In this document: piece after piece, positions 22,633 through 34,600 of the stretch | Position numbering within the stretch: the first letter of the stretch is position 1 | How the letters are laid out: each line of letters begins with the position of its first letter | From: Nereocystis luetkeana | Lineage: Eukaryota > Sar > Phaeophyceae > Laminariales > Laminariaceae | DNA length: 64,000 bases | Assembly (NCBI GenBank): GCA_031213475.1 | Contig: JARUPZ010000008.1 | Span: forward strand, 8,962,388 to 9,026,387 | Reading direction: 5' to 3' | Program-made: the position numbers and the translations under genes | Notes under the pieces: generated by a model | The model's input: only the letters and a program-made list of their open reading frames with translations | Told to the model about the DNA's origin: nothing | Database searches by the model: none

Positions 22633-25600
22633 TTAGCAGGTGGGGGTGAAATCGTCGTCGGAAGCTTCGTCGAAACAGGCGCCGTTGGCGACCTTCAGCT
22701 CGACGTCGTCGAGGCCGGTGTTGCCCGACATGAGCGTCTCCGTGACGTCATCGAAGCGGATCGTGGTGACGTTCTCGAAGGTGTTGTCGATGAACTGGGT
22801 GCCGTCAGCCTCCTTGAGCTTGATGCTCTCGAGGCCCCCGCTGATGGTGTTTTCCTGGAAGATGTTATCCTGGGACCGTCCGGAGTCTACCACATCGGGC
22901 TCGTCGGATCCAAGGTACGAGTAGGTGTTATACCTGAGCAGGGGAAGGCGTTAACGGCGAAGCGGTCATGGGGCGGGAGGGGGGGGGGGGGGGGGGCGAG
23001 ACGCCGTTAGCTACACTAGATGATTTTTTCGCCGGGTGCGTCGCACGAATCTGCTTCGGGCATGGAGACGACGTTCGGCGGGGGACCGACGCAGGCTTAA
23101 CCGTTCCACGGCTGTACCTAAGTTTAAGGGGAATAGTTTCGTATCTCGCTTTGAAATAGAAGAGTGGGGAGTTATTTGCGGGGCAGTAAATGCCTTGTAC
23201 AACCCTTCGCTTTGGCGTGTTCCTGACTAACTTTGGAGGAATCCGATCGCCCAGGTGGTTCAGTGGGGCCCTCGAATACCGCTATTATTACGGGGGACCA
23301 TAGTTAATAGGACCAAATATTGTTAGTAAAAATGGTCAAGTATATAGGTTTTTATGTATACCATAGGTCCTATTAACTATGGTCCCCCGTAATAGTATAA
23401 TTGATTCTTCTGCCAGTTAAAATCCCACCGTCACTGACAACATACATATTTGCAAATAAATAGTAATGAATCACCTGCTTAACCCTTTTAGAACCGCAGC
23501 CCCGTTTGGGGACAAAACTACTTGAAATTTGACGGGTTTGTCCCCAGGACGGGACTGCGGTTCTAAAAAGGGTTAATTAAGCGCACGCATCATAGCGTGC
23601 GTAGAGACGCAATCAGACGCGAGCCGGCGAGGGAAGCAAAAAGGGTAAACGTCTTCTCGCGATAAAACTGAAGGCACGGGACCTTAGTCGGCGGGGGGGG
23701 GGGGGGGGGGGGGGGCGGGAGAGGGTTTGAGCCCTCTGAGTCACGACCATTCATTGGAGGGAAAAGAGAAAAAAATTAAGGGCGTAAGACAATAAATGGG
23801 AATAATATCAAATCAATTAAAAATAGTGGGGGGGGGGGGGGGGTTATTCTTGAGGCAAACAAAAAAAAAAAGAAAAGAATGCGCTCTCGTTTTTGGCGAC
23901 TGTATTACTTCGAAATAGTGTGGGAGGCATTTTTGAGACGGTAAAACAAAGGGGGTAAGAAGACAAACAAGCCGAGGGGGGGGGGCTACCAGGGAGGTCT
24001 GTGTAACGTCTGGGGGGGGGGGGGTGCGCGTTCACGAAACGTTGGTTTCATTTTTTATTCGGCCGTTTCGTGGTGTTTTCTCACTTCGTAGAGTTCATGA
24101 AGACGTTGTTGGAGAAGACGTTGTCGGCGCATCCCACGGAGAACCTGACGCCGTATTTGTTGTTCTCGAAGATGTTGTCGGACACATCGGCGTTGAAAGA
24201 CTCCAGCATCGCCAGGCCAGCGTCGCCGTTGTCGTGGACGTAGTTGCCTGGAGCGAAAGGAGAAGCGGGATGCGATCGAATGAGAGGCAGACGGCGAGGT
24301 TGAAAGCAGCGCAGCAACAGCAAAAACTCGACTACGTACACCCATGTAGCAAGAAGAGAGGATGCACCCAAAACCAGTACGCAAGGTGTTGGGACGTTCC
24401 GTGCCCGTTTCAGATGTGACCAGCGCTACTGAGTTGCATGGGTGGTGTGTCTACGAAGCTGTTCAGCCTGTACCACAAGGTTCACAAGGTGCTGCTGTCT
24501 GTCTGTCCACCCTGTTGTTGATTGTTTCGCGCCCATTGTTTCGGATCAATTAACAGTGTGTCGACCGAGTTGCTCGACCTCTTGTCAAAAAAGTAAAGCA
24601 TACGAGTACTACAAAATTGATTGACCACCCCCCCCCCCCGCCCAGCATCCCTCCATAATATATTAAAAAACGCCTTCCATATAGAGTGAACTCTTCTTAC
24701 CCTTGACAATGGCGTCGTCGCTGCTCCGGTGAAGGAAGATGCCGGCAGACGTCTCGGCACCGCCGTACACCTCATTCCCCTGAAAGAAGGCAAGATAACA
24801 AAAAGGTGTTGGAGGGTTTTCCAATCGAGCGCGCGGGAAATGAGAGGGGAGCGGGGGAGGGGACGGGGTAGGTTCAGGGAGGCAAATGTGTGTTGAGAAT
24901 GACGTACGAGTAGAGCACAATTCAAACTCAGGCGGGCCACTACAGCACTAACTGCGACGAGCACTGCCATGATCTTCCAAGACTTGGATCTCTTGCGGAC
25001 GTCAATCGACAAATGTCTCGCAAAACGCAGATTCTTACTGGAGTGCAAATAGAATTCACTACGGGTACGTAAATAAGAGGCCGCGGTGTATTCCCTTGAC
25101 TTGTGGCCGTCGCCCAACACTAAAACAAGAATGTCGAGGCCTTTGAAAGTGCCCAACAATACCAATCTATAACCGGTAGCCTATTTTGCTGTGACGATGT
25201 ACGATGTATGGTCTTGGCTCAACTCTTTACTGCATGCACTGCAGAGGCACAAAGCGCAGAGCGCCGAAGAAATAGTACCTGGATGGACACTCCGTTGCAA
25301 CGCTTGGAGGCGATGATGCCGTGGTACCCGTTGTTGTAGACGGTGTTGTCGTGGATGGTCAAGAAGTCGCTGTCGTCGTGGGGGTCGAACCCGTAGCCGG
25401 AGTTGTCGTGCATCTTGTTCCTCCTCCAGTCTCCCTGCTGGTGACCGTACGTGTAGACCCCGAAGTTCATGTGGTGGATGTCCGAGTCGTAGATGTTGCC
25501 GTACACGTTGACAGAGTCGAACACCTCTGGGTTCGATTTGTCCGTGCAGAACCCGCGGACCTGGACCAGTCAGATTGGTTGATTGATGGGATCAGGAGAT

Positions 25601-27338
25601 GGTTGAGCGTCAGCAGAAGACAGGAGGGGTTTAGAAGCGGCCAAGACACTTGGGAAACTGTCTGCCCAGCCGAACACCTGCAACGGTCGACACACGTCGC
25701 ATTCCCCCGAACAAAATGTAGTGTACCTGGTATATCGGTAAAAGCGACGGTTTGTTTGGTTCATCGTTTATTCACCCCAACTATGCTTGAAGCCCACCTT
25801 CCATGTAAGCCCGTAGCTCTCGCTGTCGTGGTACCCGAGGTAGCCAATTTCGGTGTCCTCGATGTCCATTCGCGCCTCTCCCATCTGCGTCTTGGCCATG
25901 CCGGCGCAGGTCTGGGTGTCGTTGGTAATGACCTCCGAGACAGCGCTGATGTACGACCTTCCGTCGGTCTCATCTTCGTCGGGGGCGTTGGTGGTGTTAT
26001 CCCAGGAGAACACCTGACAATACATAGGGGACGGAGGCGAGAGAGGGCAGGCGCGAGGGCGGTTGAGCGTCTCACAAGACAGACAAAAGAGGAGGAGGGG
26101 GGGGAATCGACCGACACAGAAAACCAGCGGAAAATCCATACAGCGGCACTGTATACCTACCTACCGCTGTGTATGCGCACAAGGCATGGAGAAGGCCGGG
26201 CAATCGAAGGATCATACTCCAAGTACCAGGTAATACGTAGTCTCGAGTGTATACGTAGCGCACAAACAGTGACAGGCGGGGGGGGGGGGGGGGGGGATGA
26301 TCGAATTGAAGCATCAATAATAAAATCATCGATAGCACATACATATCGGCGTTCGAGACGTGCCGGGTACCGTCATTTCTTCTTCCAATGTCGCAGTCGA
26401 GCGAGTAATACGAGTCGCGCCCCGGTCTGGTAATAAAAGTAGTAGGGGGTGGACGATGGTTCAACCCAGCGTTGGAGTGAAGGTATAATTGGTAAAAGTG
26501 GCGGTTGCCGTCCATTTTTCGCGGCATTCAGAGCTCCCATGTTTTTTTACCGGTGCACCTGGCATACTGTTAACTGTTGCCGAGCTCGAGAACAACATGC
26601 TGCCGTAGTCGACGGCAGTAGTTGTACTCTACACAAGTACTCGACTCATAACCAGCTCCATTCATGTTGTGTGTCTTCTGTTCGACAAACGCATGCACAA
26701 AGCTGCAACCACGGCGAGACTGAAAGTCGGCCTGCACCGGTCCACCCACCGCACGGCCCCCAATAACTACAGCAATGTTCCCGGTAGAGAGCAATAATAG
26801 CAGGTGCAGAGGGCAGAGTACCAACGTGAAACATAATAGCAGCAACCGCTTGACACTTGTGGTGAACACTATGTGTACGCAGTTAGCACTGCTGTTGGGA
26901 CTTGCGACAGGAGAAAATCTGAAACTTGACGATAGTAAAAAGTGACGATTGGGGTAAAATACAATGGTTGGTGTCCGAGTGAGTTACAATCAATGGTTTG
27001 AGACCAAAAGGAGCCGTACGGCACTGGCGCAACATCTTCCTGCGTCCGCACCGCTATTGTGCTGGGCGCTTACGCTGTTCGTACGCAAAAAATGTCAGGG
27101 GGAGGCAACGCCATACAAGCAACGCACAAAAGGTGCGCCGTCAAGAGAAAGGTGTTCGGGCCGAGTGTTCCACACTAAATCCTGCACTACTACAGCAGTA
27201 AAGGCATGTCAAGAAGGCAATGGTTTCAGGGGGTGAAAGCGCTGCCTCCTGACGTGACGACTTTGCTGCCAACCATTTTTTGGTCGCTATGAAAAGGGCC
27301 AACCATTTTTTGGTCGCTGTCCGAACGGGGCTGTTACT

Positions 27339-27392
<54 letters not shown>

Positions 27393-27409
27393 ATAGTAGT
27401 AGTATTAAC

Positions 27410-27448
<39 letters not shown>

Positions 27449-28289
27449 TACCTTGGTGCTCAAGAAGTCAAGGTTTCCGCCGTGCGCGCGAAGGTTGATG
27501 AAGGTGGTCGGCGTACTGAGCAGACGAAGTTCGTCAGCATCGCCGCCGGCCGCGGAACCATGCACCTGAACACCGTATGAAGGGGGGGGTGACATATGAG
27601 GTTGCGATGCACATACAGACGGACGGGTCCGATGGGACATTTTGCTGCGAAGAAGGGATGCTGACGTGATATGTTGTGATGTGATATCGAACAAACTTTT
27701 TATTTATCGCGCCGCTCCTCGAGCACAAGAGCAGCGAACGCCGAGAGGAAATCAATCGCGCCGAGGACAGTCGCCCAGAGGAGCCAAGTGATGATGACTG
27801 AACGAGCGAGGGCGAGAGGATGACAGTTTTTAAGACACCAGCCCACTTACATTAAACAACACACACGTCGACGAAACTTAAATACATTCGTGCGCACAAA
27901 ACAGGGTATTTGTAACGTACTTGTGTAGTTCAGCTTACCTGCAGCGTGATGCCGTCTTCTATGTACAGCTCCTCGGTGAGCAACCAAGTCCCCGTCGCGT
28001 TCGCACTGATCTCGCCGGTCTCGGAGTCGACGGCGTACAATGGCTCCTTGCCCTCTCGCTCCAACCAGATGTCGCTCAACGTGACGCAGCCGCCGCGGGT
28101 CCCGTTTGCCGCGGACTCGAGGTACAGCCGCGCGGAGGTGGAGGAATATCGGATCGCTACGGTGATGTTCGCTTCGCACTCCGGCTTGGGGATGGGCTCG
28201 TTCGGGGATTCGGTGTCTGTCGCGGCGGCTAGCTTGAGAGCGAGCACACTCAGCAGCAGGGTTGCAGCTTTTCCGAGTACCTTCGGCAT
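22633..28289 (-). CDS. Mannuronan C5-epimerase, copy B (complete, 501 aa)
   Basis: Seven exons on the minus strand: 28289-27939, 27565-27452, 26013-25798, 25560-25279, 24779-24701, 24247-24085 and 22933-22633, joining without a stop to 501 residues. All introns are GT-AG, with phases 0,0,0,0,1,2 as in copies C and D. Residues 1-23 form a signal peptide (MPKVLGKAATLLLSVLALKL then AAATDTES), so the enzyme should be secreted to the cell wall. Exon 4 encodes the parallel beta-helix turn with YGFDPHDD; the DPHD motif at about residues 286-289 corresponds to the catalytic DPHD of AlgG-type C5-epimerases. Downstream repeats such as NYVHDNGDAGLAML continue the helix, and the protein ends DFTPTC. This is the most diverged copy: two extra residues in exon 1, two in exon 3 and a different exon 6 end (MNSTK). 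Intron 2 starts with a TAG/CTA microsatellite directly after the donor. Intron 6 carries family 1 and family 2 elements. B and C are divergently arranged, 7.2 kb apart. Confidence 0.93.
23287..23393 (+). mobile_element. Family 1 MITE, intron 6 of copy B
   Basis: Nearly consensus copy with 27-bp terminal inverted repeats flanked by TA on both sides. It is antisense to the host gene. Confidence 0.92.
23479..23576. mobile_element. Family 2 element, intron 6 of copy B
   Basis: TTAACCCTTTTAGAACCGCA and TGCGGTTCTAAAAAGGGTTA define the ends. Confidence 0.88.
23648..23680 (+). mobile_element. SINE body fragment
   Basis: Matches only the CTTCTCGCGATAAAACTGAA and GGCACG block of the SINE body. Confidence 0.4.
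27339..27449. repeat. Microsatellite (TAG)n abutting the exon 2 donor of copy B
   Basis: About 35 TAG units with a few variants. In gene sense, intron 2 of copy B starts GTAACTACTACTACT, so the repeat begins within four bases of the splice donor. Confidence 0.95.
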
Positions 28290-28361
28290 GGCGACGAGGA
28301 TGCGGCGCTGCTGCTGCCTCGACGATAAGGGTCTGCATGGGTGGATCATGAGAGGATAGAT

Positions 28362-28399
28362 GCGGGAGGAGGAGGAGGAGGAGGAGGAGGAGGAGGAGG
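28362..28399. repeat. Microsatellite (GGA)n in the 5' leader of copy B
   Basis: About 12 GGA units, 73 bp upstream of the copy B ATG. In gene sense it is a TCC-rich tract. Confidence 0.92.
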
Positions 28400-28923
28400 C
28401 GTAGGAGGTTGTCAGTTTTCAAGCTTGCGCAACGTTATCGTTATAGCGGCAGATACACGTAATCTCCACTGCGGAACAGGAACTAAGCACAGGAGTTACA
28501 TACCTCAAATGGTATGAAATGGTACAGTTAGTGCGCACAAAACGAGAGAACGAGACCCGAGATATATCGGTTGGTGCAGGAGCGCAAGGTACGACGAGAG
28601 TCAACATGTTTTTTTCAACAGCGGTGATGACGACGTTAATAATGCTTCACGATTTTTTCGACGCTCCCCCCTACTACTAGCTGTACTGTCGCTGCTGCGG
28701 ATCCTGCTTCGAGTCACAGATACCAATCAATGGGAATTATCCAGCTCGCGCGCATGTTTAGCAACAACAGATTTTTACTGCTGTCTCGTTTCCGTGGCGG
28801 TTTCTACTAAAAACTCCCCCCTCGTCACCCAAAACCTTCCGCGCGGAAATTCCGCTTTTATCTCGACCACATCTGTTCTTGGGTATACGCCTGGTATTTC
28901 TGTATATATATATATATATGGGT

Positions 28924-29017
28924 TTAACCCTTATAGAACCCCAGTCCCGTTTTGGGGACAAGTTACTTATGGTTTGAGTGCTCTGTCCCCACACATAGGA
29001 CTGCGGTGCTAAAACCC
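28924..29017. mobile_element. Family 2 element, right end lost
   Basis: TTAACCCTTATAGAACCCCA on the left. The right arm ends GCGGTGCTAAAACCC without TTAA. Confidence 0.78.
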
Positions 29018-29817
29018 GTTTCGCCGCCGTCCACAAAATAATAGAAAAAAAAAAAAAGATGACGACGACGACGGCAACCAGCAAGCTTTAATACGCATTT
29101 GAGTGGCGGGCTACGTATAGGGCGCGATTATCTACTGCTGTACACATTATATTTCAATAATTTCGGCGTACGTACCCGAACTATTCCTCTCGCCCTTCAC
29201 CCATTTATTTTCCTGATCCCCTGGTCCTATGTACTTATTTCTCACCTATGCTTGCTGTATTACGCACTACTATGTACCAGGTATACAGTACTCTGTACTT
29301 CCGGTTCGTGTGGTTGGCAGGGAGCAAGAATATCGCGGGCGCGGAAAAAAACCCGGGAAATGCGCGTTGTTTCTGATTCTTCCTGACTCTTAAAAAAAGG
29401 GCTGGTTGGTGTTGTGGAAGGGAGGATGGAAAGCTCACCATGAAAAAATAATGATATCCGCGCTCTGCATTATATCTGATGTGATGATGATTGGGCGCTG
29501 TAAAAAGTGTATACATGGAGAAGGGTTGTGGCCCGGTGTTACTTGGCAAGCGGTGTGGCACACCCATGCACCGCGGACATACCTATTAACAGCAGCTTGC
29601 CAAGTGGGGAGCGCCTGACAACCCGGTCCAACACTCGCAGCTTTTTTCGCTCTGTGCTTCCAGCTTGGGAGTATGTGTAAAATGACACTTCTTCGCTGGT
29701 AGCAGACCCGGGCGTATACTTACTTCTATGTACAGAGTGTCAAAAAGAGCTTCCGTCTCGTACGGCTACTGCTGATGATGTCGATGTTTTCGGCGACAGC
29801 AATAATTTGCGAAAAAG

Positions 29818-29818
<1 letters not shown>

Positions 29819-29852
<34 letters not shown>

Positions 29853-29911
29853 TCAACTCTTTGGGGACGACAAGAAAGCACCCGCGCAGCTGCACAATCC
29901 AATCCCACACC

Positions 29912-29948
<37 letters not shown>
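29819..29948. repeat. Two (CAG)n blocks
   Basis: CAG runs at 29819-29851 and 29911-29948, separated by about 60 bp. No gene context is visible. Confidence 0.93.
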
Positions 29949-29949
<1 letters not shown>

Positions 29950-31017
29950 GAGCGATGTTGCACGCACGCATGTACGTATACATACGTGTGTTTGTATGCG
30001 CTGGTTGGTACTACTACTGCTGTGACAGCTTGCTGTCACAAGACACACAGACAGCTCCGACCACACCCCCCCGTCCGCCGCCTGTAGAAAAACAACCGAC
30101 AACCGCGTGATGAAACAACATCGTGTTCATGTTCTCTTCTCGACAACTCCTTCATGCACTTCCTGCACCCCACCCTAGCGCTAGAATAGAACCCAGAGAC
30201 ACATGTACGACCATCAAGCCGCCGCACACCACAACTACTACGACACGAAAAAAGCTCATAGACAGGGAAGAAAAAATTCAAAGCAACAACGACTCACATC
30301 CTGCGCTTGGGTGGGGAGGAAGAAGACCCCGAGATACCGCACGCAAAGAAAGGCAGAAGTAGTAGAGGAGGGAGGTCCTTGAAGCTGCTGGGGGCTGTGA
30401 TGTGCGTGACACGACAACTCGGTCGAGAGGCTGACAACAACGTCCGAAAGTCTGACGTGTGTGTGATGGAAGCGGACAGACAGAGCGGTTGCAGAGAGGT
30501 TGATTGATGTTTGATGTGAGAGGGTTGTGGGGTGGTGGTGGTGGTGGGGGTGGCGGAGGAGCCAGGTTGTTTTTCATCATCCTTTTTCACGAAAAAAGAA
30601 AATAGTCCGCTCTCTCTGCCTCGAAATTACCTCTTGGATAATTCCTGTAAAATTCTTCGGGCGTATACGTCACCACAAGGACCACGACTGTTTTCGAATC
30701 TCCGAGATTCGTGGAGGCGGGGTAGAGGTGAAAGGCGAAGAAAGGCCAAAGAAATTTCTGCGCCGATTTCGTTCTCGTATGTATACCCACCTTTGGAATG
30801 TCAAGTACGAATCAAGTACCTACAGCTTTACCTTTGGTACTACTTGTATCAATTCCTTACCAGTACCTTTTTTAGTATAAAGTACCTGATACCATTTCTG
30901 TCCATAAATTTAGGGTTGGTTCAAGTATAAATGTGGATATAAACGGTTCCTTACATTTCCGGATGTAGTGGTACGTACCACCCGTACCAGCTACTTTTTC
31001 TGGTTGCAGCAGTTACT

Positions 31018-31124
31018 ATTACGGGGGACCATAGTTAACAGGACCTATGGTACACATAAAAACCTATATGTTTAACCATTTTTACTAACAATATTTAGTC
31101 CTGTTAACTATGGCCCCCCGTAAT
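31018..31124 (-). mobile_element. Family 1 MITE
   Basis: Reverse orientation: the core reads ACATAAAAACC, then CCATTTTTACTAACA. The ends and TA flanks are intact. Confidence 0.92.
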
Positions 31125-31175
31125 AGTAGTGGGTAGATGTTCAGTGTTGTATCCGCTTTGTTGAGGTTGTTGTCA

Positions 31176-31212
31176 CTGCTGCTGCTGCTGCTGTTGCTGT
31201 TGCTGCTGCTGT
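31176..31212. repeat. Microsatellite (CTG/TTG)n
   Basis: About 12 imperfect CTG triplets. Confidence 0.9.
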
Positions 31213-32130
31213 GGCGCCGCTTCGGCGCAACCTCTGTCTGCTACACAATTGCCTGGGGTGGAGCCGGCAACTTTCCCTCTCGCACTGCCACACACAGCAG
31301 GCTACTATATTCGATAGGCAAGGGGAGATATCCTGTTATTATGGTTCTTGAATATTTAATTGCCACGCAACTTTTGATTGACTTTTGGGTTTGGGCGTCC
31401 GACGGCGGTTGGGTGTAGGAGAGCGCGGGTGGAGCGGTTCAATCATCTATCCGAAGATCAATACGGGAAAATGAATAAAAAATATCCAACTGCTTGAACT
31501 ACACACCGATCTGTCCGAACATGTAATGACCGTTAGCGTACTATTACCGATATTAATACGATCCTTATAGGTCCGGACACAATTGGCACCAGTTGGTGGA
31601 ACATTGGCGGCATTTGATATACATATATGATACCTACGAACAGCAGAAGTAATTGGTGTACAGAGTACAGCAGTCTCCACCCATCACGTCATTATTCGGT
31701 CCTAAAAAATCGACAAGCTTGGCTTTGTCATCATCCGGCACCCCACCACCTCACTTCACGTTTCGCGTCAACCCAACCAACCTGATATATCTGCTCGTCG
31801 TCCGCTAGGTCGTCCCCCTGACAGAAACCAGAGGCCCCCACACAGCCCCCACACAGGACCACCGCACCTACAGGACAGAGAGGGCACGCACATTGGTCAC
31901 CTGCGATCTGCGATGTGAGTCGTGTTTGTTTGTGCTGGTCGGTGTGCTTGCGGGGCGTGAATAAATAACGACAACCTGTGATTGATTTCATCATCATCAC
32001 CGCGTCGTATCGTGTTTCTTCTAGAGAGGTCGAGTCGTCTGATGACACGTATTATTATAGATGGATGTGTGGAGACGCGGGTGCATTCGAGGCGTATCCG
32101 TATGATGAAATGGTGCAACAGTACCGCAAC

Positions 32131-32145
32131 TGCAGCAGCAGCAGC

Positions 32146-32180
<35 letters not shown>
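32131..32180. repeat. Microsatellite (CAG)n(CAA)n
   Basis: A few CAG triplets followed by about a dozen AAC/CAA triplets. Confidence 0.92.
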
Positions 32181-32821
32181 ACAGCGGTAGGCTATAATAG
32201 TCGTGCGTGCGTACCGGCGTGCTGTCCGGAAGCGAAAAAGGTTGTTCCTATTTTTGTCAGTCTCCCCTCTTGCTCCATGTACGCCGCTGGATATATTTTT
32301 TTGTCGAAATCGAAACGTGAGCCAGTTTTTTCAGGACCTCGCTTTAGTTATTTTACCGTTCTGTCCTTAAATATTAAGTGTCCCAACATTATTCATTTAA
32401 TATGACTAGGTTGATTATATTTCCGGTCATTACTTTTTAGGGTAACAACGTCGACCAGCTCTAGACTATCTCGCACGCGTATACCTACCCCCACACCATC
32501 ATACAACAGCACAGAGCCCTATCTACGTACCTGGTAGAGAGTAGCAGTCGCACGAGTCCCACAAGTGCGCCGGCTGTCTGTGTGATCAAACCTCGGCGGC
32601 CAGCAGCTGCGTCATGGATTAGCCGTGTCCCCTAATAGGAGATATATGCATTCCTCTTGAAGGGCACAGCGCCCGAGAACCGACCGAGCGATGTGGCGGC
32701 ACGAGTACATACATACAGCAGTATCCCAGTACCAGGTACATACAAGACAGCAGTATCCCACATACCCTGGTACTTTGATTCGATTTGCCTCACGGAAAAA
32801 AATCGAAGTTCCGCACATTAG

Positions 32822-33540
32822 TTTTCATTCAAAAGCGATACTAAAAAATACAATATAAATAATAATCCCACCCATGCCTGCGAATGAAAAGTCGCCGGCC
32901 ACCACATGTTTTTCTCTTCGTACTCTGGCACGTAAATACATGCATACTCGTCGTGCGAACTCGTCGTACTCAGCTGGCGATGCGATGTTTCCGGCGCAAA
33001 CAAAGTACGAGTTCATTATTATCGTACCGATTTTCCGATGTCGGGCCGACTATGAATGTATGTATGCATATAATCCCTCTCTGTCTATGAGAGTGTTTTC
33101 GCCTCTGGTTGATGGCGTATGTACGTTGAGTTTGTCGTTCCCAGGACGATGGCTGGCATCAGGCATGGACTTGTTGTGTTGTCGAATCAGTCGGTTTGCG
33201 AGTAGTGCGCTGCATTGCGATGTACTGCTGTGAATACCGTCTCTGTGTCGGAGCTTATGACCACAGAGTTTGCATTTCTCTCTCTTCGCAGAGTGAAGAA
33301 TCGGCACGAACACCAGGTGTACTGGATGTATGTCGACGAACGAGTATAATAGTAATATAGGTATAATAGAAGAAAGAACACGCACATACTACTCGCATGC
33401 ATGATGACGCGTCGTGCATACATACGTGTACGAGCTGGGTTGAAGCCGGTCTGCCTTGGAGGGTCAAGGAATAGACATACAGTAAGTAGTACCAGGTATA
33501 CTGTAGTCCTCAGCCAATGATCTATTAGTATGTCTGTTTT
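32822..33540. repeat. Segmental duplicate 1 (unfilled copy)
   Basis: Aligns with 33550-34600 through blocks such as GTTGAGTTTGTCGTTCCCAG, GAGTTTGCATTTCTCTCTC and GTATGTCGACGAACGAGTAT. It lacks the three transposons present in the second copy and so serves as their empty-site reference. Confidence 0.85.
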
Positions 33541-33669
33541 TTGTTTTTTGTTTCTGTTTCAAAAGCGATACCAGGTATACACTAAAAAATACAATAATCC
33601 CCTGCCTGCGAAGGGAAAGTCGCCAGCCACCACGCCACCACACATGTTTTTCTCTTCGTTCTCTTGACT

Positions 33670-33775
33670 ATTTCGGGGGACCATAGTTAATAGGACCTGT
33701 GGTATAGATAAGCACCTATATATTTGACCATTTTTACTAACGATATTTGGTCCTATTTACTATGCCCCCCCGCAA
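33670..33775 (-). mobile_element. Family 1 MITE inside segmental duplicate
   Basis: Ends ATTTCGGGGGACC and GCCCCCCCGCAAT. It is absent from the paralogous segment near 32.9 kb, so it inserted after that duplication. Confidence 0.88.
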
Positions 33776-34041
33776 TAGACTCAACTCGAGATATTTCGGC
33801 GCTAATCTTAAAAGTACCTAAGTATTCATTATTAACGTTCCGCGATTTTCCGATGTCGGCCCGACCAGGTACGAATTGAATGTAGACGAATGTATGTACC
33901 TCGCATGCAAATAATCGTTAGATTCTCTCCTCAATTGTGCGCTTTCATCTGGTTGACGGCGTATGTACGTTGAGTTTGTCGTTGCCAGGACGATGGCTGG
34001 CATGGGCATGTCTTGTCGAATCAATTAATCGGCTTGCGACT

Positions 34042-34148
34042 ATTACGGGGGACCATAGTTAATAGAACCTATGGTATACATAAAAACCTATATATTTAAC
34101 CATTTTTACTAACAATATTCGGTCCTATTAACTATGGTCCCCCGTAAT
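34042..34148 (-). mobile_element. Family 1 MITE with paralogous empty site
   Basis: Intact copy flanked by TA. The paralogue near 33200 reads TTTGCGAGTAGTGCGC without the element, which directly shows insertion at TA. Confidence 0.93.
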
Positions 34149-34193
34149 AAGTGCACTGCTGTTCTGTAAATACCATCTCTGTGCCGGAGCTTA

Positions 34194-34291
34194 TTCAACC
34201 CTTTTAGAACCGCAGTCCTATTGTGGGGACCAGCCCCTCAAATTCCAAGTACTTTGTCCCCATAACGGGACTGCGGTTCTAAAGGGGTTAT
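34194..34291. mobile_element. Family 2 element with paralogous empty site
   Basis: AACCCTTTTAGAACCGCAG and TGCGGTTCTAAAGGGG ends. TTAT lies on both sides, while the paralogue at about 33255 reads GAGCTTATGACCA with no insertion. Confidence 0.87.
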
Positions 34292-34600
34292 GACCACAAG
34301 AGTTTGCATTTCTCTCTCCTCGCAGAGTGAAGAATATCGGCAAGAACACCAGGTATACTGGATGTATGTCGACGAACGAGTATAGTGGTGTATGTCATAC
34401 GAGTAGGTATACTCGTAGAAAAGAAAGAACACGCGCATGCTACTACTCGTGCTGGTGCACAGAGGGAATGATCGCATGATGATGCGTCATACATACGTGT
34501 ACGAGCTGGTTTGAAGCCGGTCTGCCTTGGAGGGTCAAGGGATAGATTTATACAGGCAGTACGTCCTCGGCCAATGATCTATCTATGCCTGTTTTTTGTA

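Larger units (their letters stand above)
28290..31017. other. Divergent intergenic region between copies B and C, left part
   Basis: Holds the B leader, one family 2 element, CAG blocks and a perfect-armed small hairpin TGTGACAGCTTGCTGTCACA near 30022. No gene is supported. Regulatory elements shared by the divergent B/C pair could lie between here and 35475. Confidence 0.4.
33550..34600. repeat. Segmental duplicate 2 (transposon-filled copy)
   Basis: Paralogue of 32822-33540 enlarged by two family 1 MITEs, one family 2 element and several 10-13 bp insertions. Confidence 0.85.

Noticed and set aside
25321..26433. 370-codon plus-strand open frame
   Set aside because: It is antisense to exons 3 and 4 of copy B; similar antisense frames appear over the same exons in the other copies.
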